Below are positions 33,212 through 44,900 of a stretch of DNA of 64,000 bases, in pieces. Below the pieces are notes generated by a model that worked only from the letters and a program-made list of their open reading frames with translations, was not told the DNA's origin and made no database searches. Positions within the stretch are counted from its first letter, which is position 1, and each line of letters starts with the position of its first letter. The stretch spans positions 5,479,001 through 5,543,000 of the forward strand of contig JAULSR010000001.1 in the NCBI GenBank assembly GCA_030512295.1, read 5' to 3'. The DNA comes from Bombardia bombarda (taxonomy: Eukaryota > Ascomycota > Sordariomycetes > Sordariales > Lasiosphaeriaceae). The position numbers and the translations under genes were made by a program.

Positions 33212-34062
33212 GGTGCATCCACATGGCGTGGCCCAAACTCTCCGCTGGGGGCACGGGGAACATATGAATCTTGGCTATATTCCAGTTGTTGAAGAGGCGA
33301 CTGGCTGGGGACAAAAGACGAAGGAGCAGCAGGGGGGTTAGGAACCGGTTGAGGCCTAGGGGGTGTCTCAACACGCTCCTGAGCCGCCTTTCCGGTGACG
33401 GGATCAGAGGGGAGTGGGCGTCGCTTGGGCATGGCTCTGGGACCTGCTGCCGCTGCCGCCGCCGCTGCTGCTGACGATGCATCAATCTGCTCTGCAGATC
33501 CGGCTGGCTTTGCCTTCACCACTAGTTTCTCCGGCTTGGGGCGGCTGTCGTAGAAGGTGATCTCAATGCGGACCTCTCCAGCATACTTGCCCCTGCACGT
33601 CAGCTGGTGCCACTGGTCACTCTGGCCGCCCCCCGTGATGATGATGTCGCGAAGATCGATCCACGACTCTCCGATCAGCTCGGTCTTCTTGTCATCGTTG
33701 AAGACGGATACCTTGAGTTGGTAGTAGTCGGGAGAGTCGTGGACGGTAAACCGAAGCTCCTGGTCCCTGCACGGCGCCAGTTAGCGGTGTTTGGAGAGCT
33801 TAGGAGCTTGGAGCTGGGATAGTTGAACTTGCCATTTGGGCGTCTGGCCACCGCGAATGTCGGTGGTCGTCTTCTTGGCCTCCTTGCCCAGGCGAGCAGC
33901 GCAGTAAGGGTTCTGCTTGCCGATTGTCTTCTTGTTGGGCAGATTCTTGGCCCGGTCGACGACAACGATCAGAGTGCCAATTTGAGGGCCGTCGATCGTC
34001 ATGTCTGAGAAGATGCCGGCGGTGTGCATGGCGCCCAGCTGGGCCTTGGTCTTGGTCGTCAT
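31183..34062 (-). CDS. fic1: C2-domain septation protein of the Fic1/Inn1 (ingression) family
   Basis: Two exons: 33833-34062 and 31183-33766, giving 937 residues. The 66-nt intron is GC-AG: the exon ends at TG, the donor is GCAAGT, with CGCTAAC branch and GTGCAG acceptor, restoring the Trp codon TGG. The N-terminal C2 domain (about 20-140) reads IGTLIVVVDRAKNLPNKKTI, KQNPYCAARLG, TPKWDQELRFTVHD and ELIGESWIDLRDI. A poly-Ala stretch (about 175) and polyglutamine (about 262) follow. The rest is a long disordered tail rich in PxxP motifs (RPPPPPVHRTRTG; APPPPDNRRLSG; PPPGRRPLRI). In yeasts Inn1/Fic1 couples the actomyosin ring to primary septum synthesis by binding SH3 domains of Hof1/Cdc15 and Cyk3; the tail here suits that role. 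The tail is longer than in yeast. Confidence 0.85.
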
Positions 34063-35561
34063 TGTGCTCGGGTTGGTGAAGCTGCGCGAGGCTGTCTCAT
34101 GACATGCGGACGTGGACCAGCTGGACAATCGGTTTGTTTACTTTGGGGGGGGCGGGCGTTGCTTGTTGTTGTGGTGGTGGCTGCTGACAGCCAGAATAAC
34201 ACTTCTACGGATGCAAAATACAGATTCGACTCCAGAATCAAAAGATGGGAAACGAGAGACTACCAATTGGTGTCGGAGAGGAAAGAGACAGGCTGAGAAG
34301 GGACGACTGCGGGCAGCTGCGAGTTGCATGGAAGTGCGCCCAGTCGCGGGATGCAGGTAGGTGAGCCTGTGAGGTGGGTGAAGTGGGGGGGGGGGGGGGG
34401 GTGGTTGCCCTGCCTTGCCTTGTCCTAGTGCAAATGATTGCTGCGCCGGCCACTTGCTAGCGTGGGTCGCGTCAACGATGGAGGTTGGGTGGATGCGAGA
34501 GCTGTGCACTGGACTCGGACCATTCCGTGGCACAGGTGGTTCTGTGAGTGGTGAGAGTCTCTGAAAGTGGGACGAGTTGGTGGGGATTCGGGGTGGCTGG
34601 TGCGTCATCTTTTTGGTGGGAAAAACAACGAGGCTGGCCGCTCAGATGGACCCATTGTTTCCCATCCACTGGGGTTTCGTTTCGTCCCAAGCTCCAGGGT
34701 CTTGATTTCCATCCGTCGCTGCAATCGCTGCATTCCCGTCAATTCCAGCCCCGTCAATTGGACATCCATGGGTGGATCCCCATCTCTAATAATACCCCCG
34801 TCGGCATTCATTTTCATTGCTTCGCGCTTTGCATGTCATACACTTTGCACTGCATTGATTATCTCGGTGCCTAACCGCGCGAGCCAAGTCCTGAAACATC
34901 CTTTCCTTCCATCTCCCTCTTCCCGCTTGTTCCGCAGTCCGGCGGTTCCTTCTTGCGCGTTTAATTCGTAATGTTGGTAGATTCGTTGTTGAAGACGCAA
35001 AGCTCTGGTCTAAGCCACACTCTGTTGACGAAGTTGACGTCGATGGGTTCCCGATGTCTCCATCTCGCCAACCCGCTTCTGGCCCCTGCTCCCGTCCGAA
35101 TGAACCCCATTAAGCTTTCAGTCGCAGCTGAAGAAAGCCTTGCACCCCCGCACTTTAAGAGCTTCATCCCAGTCTCCAACGTCAGATGCCCAGAGTCAGA
35201 TTCCATCTCGTTGTTCTCCCTGCTGCATGTTCCCGAACGTTGAGCTATTCTCGTCCACAAGACGTATTTGTGGATTGCGAACGACTCGTTCTGTTTCCAG
35301 GACGTTGCGTGCTTCAATCAGCATATCCAAGTGGGCAACAATCACATTCACAATCACAATCATGACCGAAATAAGAGAACCGCTGGTAGCGACAAAAGCC
35401 TTTTTTTCCCCCTCGCCAGTTGATATAATCAGTATACTACCTTAGTATACATGTATACCTCTCCCAGCCATCAGAACAAAATGCAGCCAGTGCCGCTTCA
35501 GCTGAACCTGTTTGTTCTGTACCCCCTCATTTCTTTTCCTCAGTAAGGAACAGAAAGCCGC
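34063..35561. other. Intergenic 1.5 kb, 5' of the C2-domain gene and 3' of con-6
   Basis: This probably holds the promoter and leader of the C2-domain gene, with a 17-nt G run at 34385-34401, followed by con-6 3' flank. Overlapping short frames on both strands show no coherent gene. Confidence 0.5.
34385..34401. repeat. Poly(G) tract, 17 nt
   Basis: An uninterrupted G run on the plus strand, about 320 bp upstream of the C2-domain gene start codon, so it lies in the promoter or leader of that minus-strand gene as poly(C). Confidence 0.85.
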
Positions 35562-35953
35562 TTACATCTGGTTGAGACGCTCCTTGGCGGACTGCTTGGC
35601 CTCGTCCGAAACGTTGGGGTTCTTGAGGGTGCTGTCTCGCCCTTCATGATCAGGATATGGGAAAACGTCGAGTGAAATTAACCAGAGCAAAAGAGACTTA
35701 CGCCTTGAGGCCGCCAGCGACGTTGCCGGGGTTCTTGCCCTCATCACTCTCGCCGGCCTTGGGGACTGTTTGCGCGTTTATCGTTAGTTACTGCATGGTT
35801 GTTTTTTTTGTTGTAGATCAGTTTTAACATACCATCACCGCCATTGAACTCGTTGTTCAGGATGTTCCTGGAGTTCTCCTTGGACTCGTTGGAGGTGTTG
35901 GGGTTGTTCAGGTTGGCCTTGTGGCCGCCGGCGACTTGGGCATCAGTAGGCAT
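35562..35953 (-). CDS. con-6: Conidiation-specific protein 6 (Con-6)
   Basis: Three exons: 35833-35953, 35702-35765 and 35562-35631 (TAA), with introns of 67 nt (GTATGT, ACTAAC branch, AACAG) and 70 nt (GTAAGT, GACAG). The product is 84 residues starting MPTDAQVAGGHKANLNNPN. It is built from two copies of the Con-6 repeat, ANLNNPNTSNESKENSR near the N-terminus and TLKNPNVSDEAKQSAKER at the C-terminus, separated by a Gly/Glu linker. It is small, hydrophilic and probably disordered. In Neurospora con-6 is switched on during conidiation and by light and the protein stays in conidia; its biochemical role is unsettled. The choice of MPT over the ATG 75 nt upstream rests on the family N-terminus. 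Confidence 0.95.
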
Positions 35954-38906
35954 TTTGACGGTATTGAGTTGAGAAAAGAGTAATAGTTGATATGTTGTGA
36001 TGAGATGGTACTCGAATGATATGTTCACCTCGGCTGTGATTTACCTTTTATGTGATCTGTTGTCAGTATAGTATTTCAGAATTGCATCTAGCTTGAGAGT
36101 CGATGACTCCTCATCGACGACGTCAATGAATGAATGCCAGTCATTCACAGTTTTCACATGTTAGTTCAAGCGTCTTACTCCGTGAAGAAGTTTGAAGAGT
36201 CAATATTTAGTTTGGTAGCGAGCACGAGAATCGGAGGCTTTCCTAGCTTGGCTGTAATCTCATGTCACTGACCATGGGAGAGAAGTTGGCGCTTCCCCCG
36301 AGCACTTTCCAGTGGAGCAATGAACAGTTAAGGGCGCTGTTTAGCGTCAAGCCCGGCGCAAGTGAAGAAGGAACACACGCATCAGAAGAAACATCATCTT
36401 GTAATTGTTCCGCATAAAAGCAGGACTACGGGACGGGGTGGAAGATGGGGTACGGACGTCCAGTGTTTGTTCAGACTCCGGATCAGGGGGTTATAATAGG
36501 GGGTCGGGTGCGGGACCCGAGAGGTGCGGTGAGGGTCTGCAGCTGAGAGTGATTGAAGACCTCCTCCGAAGACGTAATCTTTCGGGCTTGCCGCCCCCAT
36601 CGCTTGATGAATCATGCTAGTTCTAATGATGTCAGTGAGGCTGCCTAAAAACCATAGACTTTGACAGCAAAATGGCGTGTTTCCGCGGAGAGTCTAGAAA
36701 GGGGCAAGGGGGAAGCACAAGGAAAAGCGTCGGAAAGTTGCTTAAAAAGTGTTGTTAGATGTGACTTTGCATGAAATACGAACTGAGAGAGCAACGCGTT
36801 GTCCTTTGAGTGTCCTTTGAGTGTCTTAAAGGGTGGGTGTGGGGTTGGTGCATCGCTGTGCCACAGACGTCGAGAATCCCTGATTGCATCATTTTGATGT
36901 CCAATCTGTAGTGTGGGTATGTACCTATGTATACCGCGGCCACGAGGCTCTGACATCATCCCTGCACCGTGTTGTACCTTGCACACCTGTAGACTGTCAT
37001 AGCTCCGGACATATTATAGCCTCACTCTCTCGGACAAGGTCGCCTCATGCGGGCTGAAGTCGCAAGGCTGCTGCGGAGAATGCAAGCCACAGCGTGCGAG
37101 CTGGTCCGAAGCGGAACGTCAATATATTGGGGAAGGAGGTACTGTGTAAGGTACTGATTACTTGGTAAGCATAGCGTAGCATTTGGATTCTTGCGTGGAT
37201 GCGGGCGCGGGTGTGCAAAGAAGTGCAGTGCAGCAGGCCCCAACTTGAGGCTATAGTGTTGCGCATTATAGCAGCTGAGGAAAGCCCCGAAGCTTCACCG
37301 ACGGTTTATCGATTATCTTCACGGAAAGGCAGATGCCTGGGTAAGCTTGTCCCGGCCCGGATTTGCGCACAGCTAGGAACATGCACGTCGTGAGTGACAT
37401 CAGTGGCTTTTGGGATGAAGAGGAAAGAAAGGATTGCACGGTATACGAAGTCGCGCTGACAAGGATGGAAAGTGTCGGTGGGAATATCCAAAGGCCATGA
37501 TGATAATTACACCGAGAGAGATCGACGAGAGAAAAGATGTCCATGTCAGCTAGAATCGATCCCGGGAATGCCGTGCCAGACCGGTGCAGGAGTCGGTTTG
37601 GCTGCTGGGTTTGACGAGATGTGTGTGACCTGCACAGGTATTCGTACATGAGATGGAATATAATTCACTTGGAATTACGTGGGAACCTATTGGTGTAAGC
37701 AGCAGGAACCTCTCCGTATGGCCAAAGAGATGGATGGACATTTAGAAGACGAGTGGCAAAGATGAAAGGTCTCTGCAGGGAGTTGCAATTGCAACAGCAG
37801 ACTGGTCTTTTGGAAAGGAGTGTGTTGTCGAGGTGAAACATGGGGAAATCTTACTCGATGGTAAGTTTGTAATTGGCTGGTGCGCTGGCGAGTGAGAAGA
37901 GGAATCACAGGTGGGTTGGATTGGTGTCAAAGGATTAAAGATGTGGGTGATTTGATTGATCAATTCGTACAGTTTAGTCCGAATACAGAAAGTAAGCCCC
38001 TGTCTTCCCCGTTCAACCTTAATCAGCCACAAACGTGCCAAGCGGGCTTATCGATTAGCCCCGGAAAGGTACCGAGAACCCCCCTGTTTTGCCCATGTCC
38101 TGCACTGTCTATTTGGTACCTACGGCCAAACCGGCAGCTACCTACACTAGCCCTGCGGTCCCTGCTGCGGTTTGCGGTCCCTGCCCAAATCCGTCGTCGG
38201 TCAATTAGGTCACTTTGGTTTCATCGACTCGACGGCGGGCTACCCGGATTTGCATCCTGCATCGCGAGGCTGAACAATTGGACACGCACATCACTTTTTA
38301 CATACAGAGAGATACCTTGTGAGCTGGACTCTGGTTCAGCCCTTATCCAGCCCCTTTATCTGATTTGTCGCCTGCCTCTTTTCTTCCTTCTTCACCGCCC
38401 TTGTTGCGTGTGCAGTTGCAGTTGCTACTTGCTGTACGGTCCTTAGGTTTTGCCGGGTTGGAGGGTTGAATTCATCTGTGAGACCGTGTTCCAGATCGAT
38501 CTCGCCTCGTTGTTATTGCTACTCGATACTACCGCCGTCGATCTTCCTTCAGGATACGTACAGTACATACCTGTATACCTTTGACCTTGGTTGCAACCAC
38601 CACCCACCCACCTACCCGCTTGGTTGGTATACTGCATCGCATCGCATCGCATCGTCGCCGTCGCATTACATCACCAGATACTACTCACGTACCTAACTTA
38701 GCACTATCGCCCGGTATATTCCTCACTCGTCGACATCCCGCCCAAAGGAGAACAACACCAAACATCGTATAGACGACCAATCACCCACCTTACCTCACCT
38801 CCCTCCAGAGCCCTCAACCAGCCTCTACTAGGCAAGCAACCCAAGGCATTCTCCTCTCACCGAGAATCCCCATTCATCCCAAAAGGTATTCATCCATCCA
38901 TCCAAA
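35954..38906. other. Intergenic 2.95 kb between divergent con-6 and TMEM234-type genes
   Basis: This large non-coding stretch probably holds the con-6 regulatory region on the left and a long pyrimidine-rich leader of the membrane-protein gene on the right. A short direct repeat of TGCGGT(CCCTGC) units lies near 38150-38190 and a GCATC repeat at 38634-38653. Several short frames exist but none has splice logic or recognisable motifs. An unannotated non-coding RNA cannot be excluded. Confidence 0.45.
38634..38653. repeat. Four copies of a 5-bp repeat (GCATC)
   Basis: Perfect tandem units at 38634-38638, 38639-38643, 38644-38648 and 38649-38653, probably in the 5' leader or promoter of the membrane-protein gene starting at 38907. 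Confidence 0.85.
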
Positions 38907-39770
38907 ATGTCAACCCCAGCAGAGCCTCAACAACCCCCACCACCAACCATCAACTACGTCCTGGGCTTCCTCATGGTCGGTCTGGCCTGGGGGCTCACGA
39001 CGCCCTTCATCCGGCGCGCCGCAAAGGACCACCACCCGCCCGCCCACCGCTTATTGTCTCCCGAGGCTGTTGCGGCCCGCAACAGCTGGCTCGGCACCAA
39101 GCTGCTCGGCGCCTTTTTCGGCGTCGTCGACCTGCTGCGCAACCCGCGCTATGCGGTGCCCCTGCTGCTGAACCTCACGGGCAGCGTGTGGTTCTTTTTG
39201 CTGATTGGCAAGGCTGGTGAGTCATCTTTTGCTTTGTTTTCTTTTCTATATTGTTGTGATGATCGTTTGTTGGTTTGCTATCGAGTCAATGTTGGTGTGT
39301 ATTTGTTTGGTGTCTCACATGTGCTGTGCTGTCAAATTAAGCCTTTGGCTGTTGTTATTTATGGTGGTGGTGGTGGTAAAAAAAAAAAAAAGGGATATTG
39401 CTAGTTTAGTTCAATAGGGGGTGTGTGATGGATGCTTGTCCGTGTGGTGTGTGTGTGTGTGTGTGTCTCAGCCACGGAAGATTTTCAATTTTCCTGTTCG
39501 CCCAATAGATGGAGACTAACAAACTGCCCCACCTCTTGTTGTGTCTCAGAGCTGAGTCTTACCGTGCCCATCGTCAATACGTTGGCCTTTTTGTTCACTG
39601 TCATTGGTGAGTGGTGGGTAGAGAAGAAAGTAATTAGTCGAGGTATGTCAAGTTTGGTGACACCCCTTTCTTTGTATTCAGGGGCTGACGTGGTCATCAC
39701 AGATACTATGGCTGGGATGGTTCTTTCGCTTGGTGGGATTGCACTATGCGTTCACAGCAAGAATGTGTAG
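38907..39770 (+). CDS. TMEM234-family (UPF0546) multi-pass membrane protein
   Basis: Three exons: 38907-39216, 39550-39642 and 39703-39770 (TAG), giving 156 residues. Intron 1 is 333 nt (GTGAGT/CTCAG), unusually long for the window, and contains a poly(A) run and a (GT)n run. Intron 2 is 60 nt (GTATGT/CACAG). Four hydrophobic segments are visible: VLGFLMVGLAWGLTTPF, VPLLLNLTGSVWFFLLIG, LSLTVPIVNTLAFLFTVIG and MAGMVLSLGGIALCV. The motifs AWGLTTPFIRRA, GEWWVEKKVISRDT and GIALCVHS are those of the small drug/metabolite-transporter-like TMEM234 family. Metazoan members are linked to basement-membrane integrity; the fungal role is unknown. It is probably in an internal membrane, which is inference. 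Confidence 0.92.
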
Positions 39771-40813
39771 GTTTGCTCTGACAGGAGGTAGTAGTGGTGG
39801 TTAGCTATGTTGGAACAATATTTTGCAAATCTTGTCTGTTTTTGTACTCAGTCAATAATGGCTTGTTATCTATCATGTTCCAATATTATCTCACGGGGTG
39901 GATGCCATGACAGCAGTAAACTTAGAAAACATCTTAGTCATTTAGTCATTTCACGAATAAACCTTCACTGTCTATCCCTGTCACATATCCTCCATCTCTA
40001 TCCAACTGCTCGCTCGCGCCTCTGCACCAGGCAGTTAATTTCCTGGCCCACTTCCTCAGTCTTCTCCCAGTTCCCATCCGTATTCCTATCCATCTTTTCA
40101 CTCTTCCTCCACAAGGCCGCGAAAAAAGGGCAGCCTCTCGCCCTTCCCAAGTATGTGAACCTGCCGCATACTTGAACCCCCTTCCAGCAAATATCCTACC
40201 AGATATGAATTGTATGTACAACCAATAAGAGAAGCCAGAAATAAAGAAAGAAAACCAAAAACCGAATAAACCAACCCAAAGTATTCCAAAAAGTAAAAAA
40301 AGGAGAAAAGAAAAACAAGTTGCCCATCCAGGAAAGAAAAGAAGTTTCTCCCAATTTTTACTGCCATGTCATGCCATGTCAAGATGATGGCGCCGTCCGT
40401 TGTATTCGTCTTTGCATCCCTGCGTGTGCTCCGCCAGACGTGGTATCATGGTAAAGAATCGAGAATTTTGGTGTAGCGCCGTGCGCCGTGGTGTTGGCAT
40501 GTTTTGTTTCAAAAAGAAGAAAAGGAAGCTAAGAAGAGAAAGAAGAGAAGTCAGAAGAAAAAGGGGTAAGGGTGTAAAAAAAGAGGTGATGTGATGATGT
40601 CCCTGCCATCAGGACGAGTGTTGAAAGGAGGTAGATGATCGTAGTTGAAGTCGTAGTCGTGATTGCAGGGTGCGATTCGGAAGGTGATCATGTTCGAGTC
40701 GTTGCTTTCATTGCTGTGTTGTTTGACTGCGTGTTTTTTGCGTGCGTTTCGCTTGGTGTTTCGAAGTAAGGATGATAGTGTTTTGCGTGTGTAGAAAGCC
40801 CGAGATGAAGCAT
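39771..40813. other. Intergenic region between convergent genes
   Basis: This contains 3' flanks of the TMEM234-type gene and of the small minus-strand gene, with A-rich and GAAAGAAAG-type runs at about 40230-40340 and 40505-40600. No gene is supported. Confidence 0.5.
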
Positions 40814-41914
40814 CTAACGACGGCGAGACCGCACCCAGCGCTGGACTGCGCGCAGGCTGGGATCTTCGGTTATCCATCTGCCCATGCCCATGTCGGAGGC
40901 TTGCAGCTCGGCGTAGATAGCCTCGTCGGTGACGGTGGCGAGCTCCTGTTTGTTGCGACGGCTCTGGTAAGCTGCCGTTCGTTGCGGTCTTTTCTTGATC
41001 TCTTGTCTGAAACAAGAGGAAAAGCAGGGTATTCTCCTGCCGTAGCGGTGGGAGAAGAAAGGGAAGATGGGAAGGAAAGAGAAAGAATTAGAATTAGAAA
41101 GAGAGATACTTACAGCTCGCATCTGCTGGTCACAGCCCCTGAGTTGAGAGGCATTTCCCGAGTGTGGCCGGCCACCCATGAGGATCTGTTCCCGCCATTC
41201 GATCCATCGCTGGGCCGCTGCCTGGCGGAGGTAGATCTTTTGGCCTTCGTGTCTGCGCGCGTAGGCATCGAGATGAACTCTGCAAGGGGAGAGAGCGTGC
41301 GATTAGTGTCCATCCTGGAGTCATCTTCTTTTCTTTTCTTTTTTCTTTGCTTGCTTGCTTGCTTTCTTTTTTCTCGTTGGATGTTTTCGCTGCTTGATGA
41401 GGAGGAGAAGGAGGAAAGGAAAGGGGCTATGGACTTACTGCCTCAACTCGGCCTTTGCTTGCTCGTCGGGCCCGCCAGTCGCGCGAGGAACGGTAATGTC
41501 GGCAGCTGTGTTGAGGATGTGCTGTCCATCGAGAGCGCACTGGCGAAGAGCAGCCCAACCCTCGGTGTAGTAGTCGTCCATGTTGGGCGGGTCGACGGGG
41601 GCGGCGGCAATGTAATACTGGAGAGTACGGAAGTCGGAGAGGATCTCGGCGACTCGCGCTGTGCGGTACTCGTTTACTATAAGGCAGCAAAACGGTCTTA
41701 CTGTTAGCCCGTCTCCAGTCCTCGGTCTGTAGTTGCCGGGCGGCCCATGGGGGTGGCGTCTTTGGCGAGGATCCGAATTCTTGTGTTCATGTCTCTGTAT
41801 GGATAGACCCGATGGTGGTGCAATTTCAGGGGCTGGCTGGGGTAGAGCGGGTAAGGTGAGGTAGGGTAGGGCATAGGGCATCAGACAGGAGGCACATACG
41901 TCCGTCAGACATGG
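40814..41914 (-). CDS. Small protein of unknown function, about 200 residues
   Basis: Proposed exons: 41902-41914 (13 nt, ATG TCT GAC GGA C), 41439-41676, 41114-41279 and 40814-40999. Splice sites are GTATGT...GGGCTAAC...TATAG (225 nt), GTAAGT...TTGCAG (159 nt) and GTAAGT with an acceptor near 41000-41007. The protein reads MSDGLNEYRTARVAEILSDF, then RTLQYYIAAAPVDPPNMDDY, HLDAYARRHEGQKIYLRQAA, QRWIEWREQI and ends AVQRWVRSRRR. It is helical and charged, with no signal peptide or transmembrane segment. I do not recognise the family. The last junction is the weak point: the first acceptor (CAG at 41007) breaks the frame, and using GAG at 41000 keeps it. A 966-nt open frame also runs antisense across this locus, so strand choice rests on splice signals and protein-like composition. 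Confidence 0.62.
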
Positions 41915-44900
41915 TTGCGGTGCTTTTACTGCTTCTCTTTCTTTTGTTGCTGATGGTTTGATGGGAGAAGAGACTGGCTCTTGGTGATTAAGGTGACTGT
42001 CGAACAAGTTTTGAAGGTGTGATAGGATGTTGAAGCAAGAAAATAAAAAATAGGCCAACAACTGCAGTATATATGTGTGTATGCAAGGTGGTCTATGCTG
42101 GCTGGATGGGTTGCTGGCAAACTTGATGGCCAGGCTGGAAAAAGGAAGATTGGCGCACGCTGTCTTGTGAGTGGTGGTAGTGATGGTATAGTTGATTGAT
42201 GGCTTGACTGCTGGATGAAGATATCGATGGCCAACTCTGGAGCGAGCTTCAACGGCTTTTGTAGAATTCGCCTTCCGCTAAGGCAAGGCCGTTGAGGAGG
42301 AGGAGGAGGAGGTTCTTTGGAGCAGGCAACCCCCTTTTTTTTCCTGAAGCTGCATGGCTCGCGTTTGTCGAGGGGCTCACAAACAGAAAGTTCCCCCATC
42401 GCAGTCGACCGACTGCATGATGCATGCCATGCCCATCAACAACAACATGTCTATGGCCGGCCCTTCCTCCACCTCTGCTCGCTGGAGCCGCCATACCTGA
42501 CTCAACAAACAGACATGTACCCGCAGACGACGATGTCATCCACGGCCGTCAGCCGTTCCGGCACCATGCAGGCTGATGCCATGTTCCACCAAATGGGAGA
42601 ATCTACACGTGTGGTAACCTACATCTGGAGTCTTGGATTGGCATGGGGGGGAAGTAAGTGGAGAGCTAGGGCGACGAGCAAGAACCCTACCAAGCTGTGC
42701 AGGCCTAGACAAACCCACAACCCGCAACCCACACTTGACGCCCCTTCGGCGGAAGCCATGCAGGCACCACAATCGGGTGAGGCATCAAAACACAACAAGG
42801 TAGGGCGAGGTATCGAGGTATCCACCTCATCCACAAGCGGAAACATTTCGGTGGGAGGTGGGAGGTGGGAGGTGGAGGAGAAAACAACTCGAACACTAAG
42901 CAATAATGGAAAACACCAAGCAACAAAACGCCGCCAGCCCTGAGAGGCCCTTGTTCTGCTGGCCCATCTGCAGGGCCGGCTGCAGCAAGAGAGCAACTCT
43001 ATCATGCAGGGCCCAAATGCTCACAGGGAGGTAAGAGGCTCTCGCTGCATGGCGTTGACGGCCAAGGGGAAGGTACTCGTCCACCTGGGCCTGTTCGCGG
43101 TTGCCCGTTGTTGAGGGACAAACACAGCCAAGTTATCTTGGGAAGGTGCAAGTCACCTAACAAGCAACAACCGCTCTCGAATGAGAAGTCACACACCCTA
43201 TTCACGGCTACTGTCCGAGTGTGCCTTCCCTGTCCTGGGAAATCGACAGGGGCCCGCCCAAAGAGGGAACTTAAGCGAGCTTTCAGCGACGCCACATGCG
43301 TCCCTAGTAACCCAATCCAGCAAACCCCCAGCCAGCGAGCACGAGGACTGCTAAATCTTGGGGAGGGAGCTCATGGGGCTCAGGCTCGGTGGAGGCCAAT
43401 GGTATGCCTTAGCCGGCGATGCTGCCATGCCCAACACGGCTTCGGCTGAGCTGAAGCGCCCAAATCTTTTTAGCCCCCCGTCCGTCTATCAATCGATCAG
43501 GTCGTCCGCCCTGTGCATCCAACCCTCTTTCTTGAACGACGCCAAAAACTCTTGACCGCATCATGGGCTCTAGGTACCAGCTCTTGCCCTTTGCATTTTT
43601 GATCCGGCCCGTTCGGGGAATTCCAGTTCGGCCAGCCCAGTCAGGACGATGGTTCATCGGTTCCTCGACGGCATGCACCTTGGTGAGAGAGTACCTTATG
43701 CATCGGCGGTATTTCTTCTCTGAGAGTTGCGAATTTGAGTTGCGGTGAGAGACATATGTACATCTACACGTACACACTGTGTACATACATACCGAGATAC
43801 CCTACCACTCGCTCGCCCTGCTGCAAGGCGCAAGGCTTGATCGGGGCTGGTGGCTTCGCTGGGTACGTACCCAGGAGTTCGATCGACGTCGAGGTGTGAG
43901 ATGCAGTAATCATCATTCAATACACAGCTACCTTACCCGGTACTACCTCAACTCCTGTACAGATTGTCGCCAAGCACTGTCGATGTGGTTGCTTGTCAGC
44001 TTCGCAGGCCCTACTTAGGTCTCCACCCTCTATGCAGATGAGCGATGCAAGAGTTGCAGACAGAGTCACAGAGCAAGATGGGGACACAATTCCACCACCC
44101 ATCTGAATTTCGTCCCAACTTTTCGTGTGTCCCCCCCCCCTCCCCTCCCCCCCCTAGGTTCCTCCCGAGCGAGCCTCCCACCGCACCGCACATACACATC
44201 CTTGGTACTACAGGATACATGCCTCACACTAGCCCCGAGTCCACAGTGTCGGGAAGACTCACAGGCGGAGGAAAAAAAAACAAGCGCGAGGCGCATTTTC
44301 GAGGGCTTGCATGCCAATGGCGCCGCCGCAGAAAGTTGAAACAAGCGACCAGTTCCCTGTAGTCTCCAGAAACCCACGATGGCCTCCACCCTGAATGGCC
44401 GCCTTATGAAGCCGAATCTGGAAAGCCACCGCCGGGAAGACCACGCTCTTACGCTACCAACAGCCACTAACTTGAGTTTGTTGAAGCGGGACTCTCTTCA
44501 AACCATTGACTAGCGTGTGTGTGTTTCCCAATGGGTCTACTGGCTAGCCGCCGTCCTCTAATGTCGACTTGTCGACTCGACCAGTTTGCAAAAGACAAAT
44601 TCGTTGTGTCAGCGAGAATGCAGTGTCGGAGGCCACCACCCTCTAGCGCGCTTCGGTACTAGTCTACCCGGACCGTTGAACAGCAACCGTGACGTTTTTT
44701 TGTCTCAGACCGAGTATTTGCCGCCTTCCATTGCGCTAAGGTATCCCCTACACACACATCCATCTCTCCTCCATGTACATACGTACCCAAGTACCATGTA
44801 TTCCACAACAGATCAATACGGGCCTTCAGCCTTCAACGCCAGCCACATAGGGCTGCAAACTTGGCTTGTCTAGACCGTCATTGGATCCGCGGTTCCGTAA

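Noticed and set aside
41677..41701. A 25-nt intron (GTAAGA to TATAG) in the small unknown gene
   Set aside because: It is too short for a spliceosomal intron. The same bases serve better as branch site (GGGCTAAC) and acceptor of a 225-nt intron beginning at 41901.
40742..41707. 321-codon plus-strand open frame
   Set aside because: It overlaps minus-strand exons with good splice sites and has no recognisable motifs. It is kept as an open question under the small unknown gene but not called as a gene.
42317..42943. 208-codon plus-strand open frame
   Set aside because: No domain, many rare-looking residue runs, and the opposite strand is also open.
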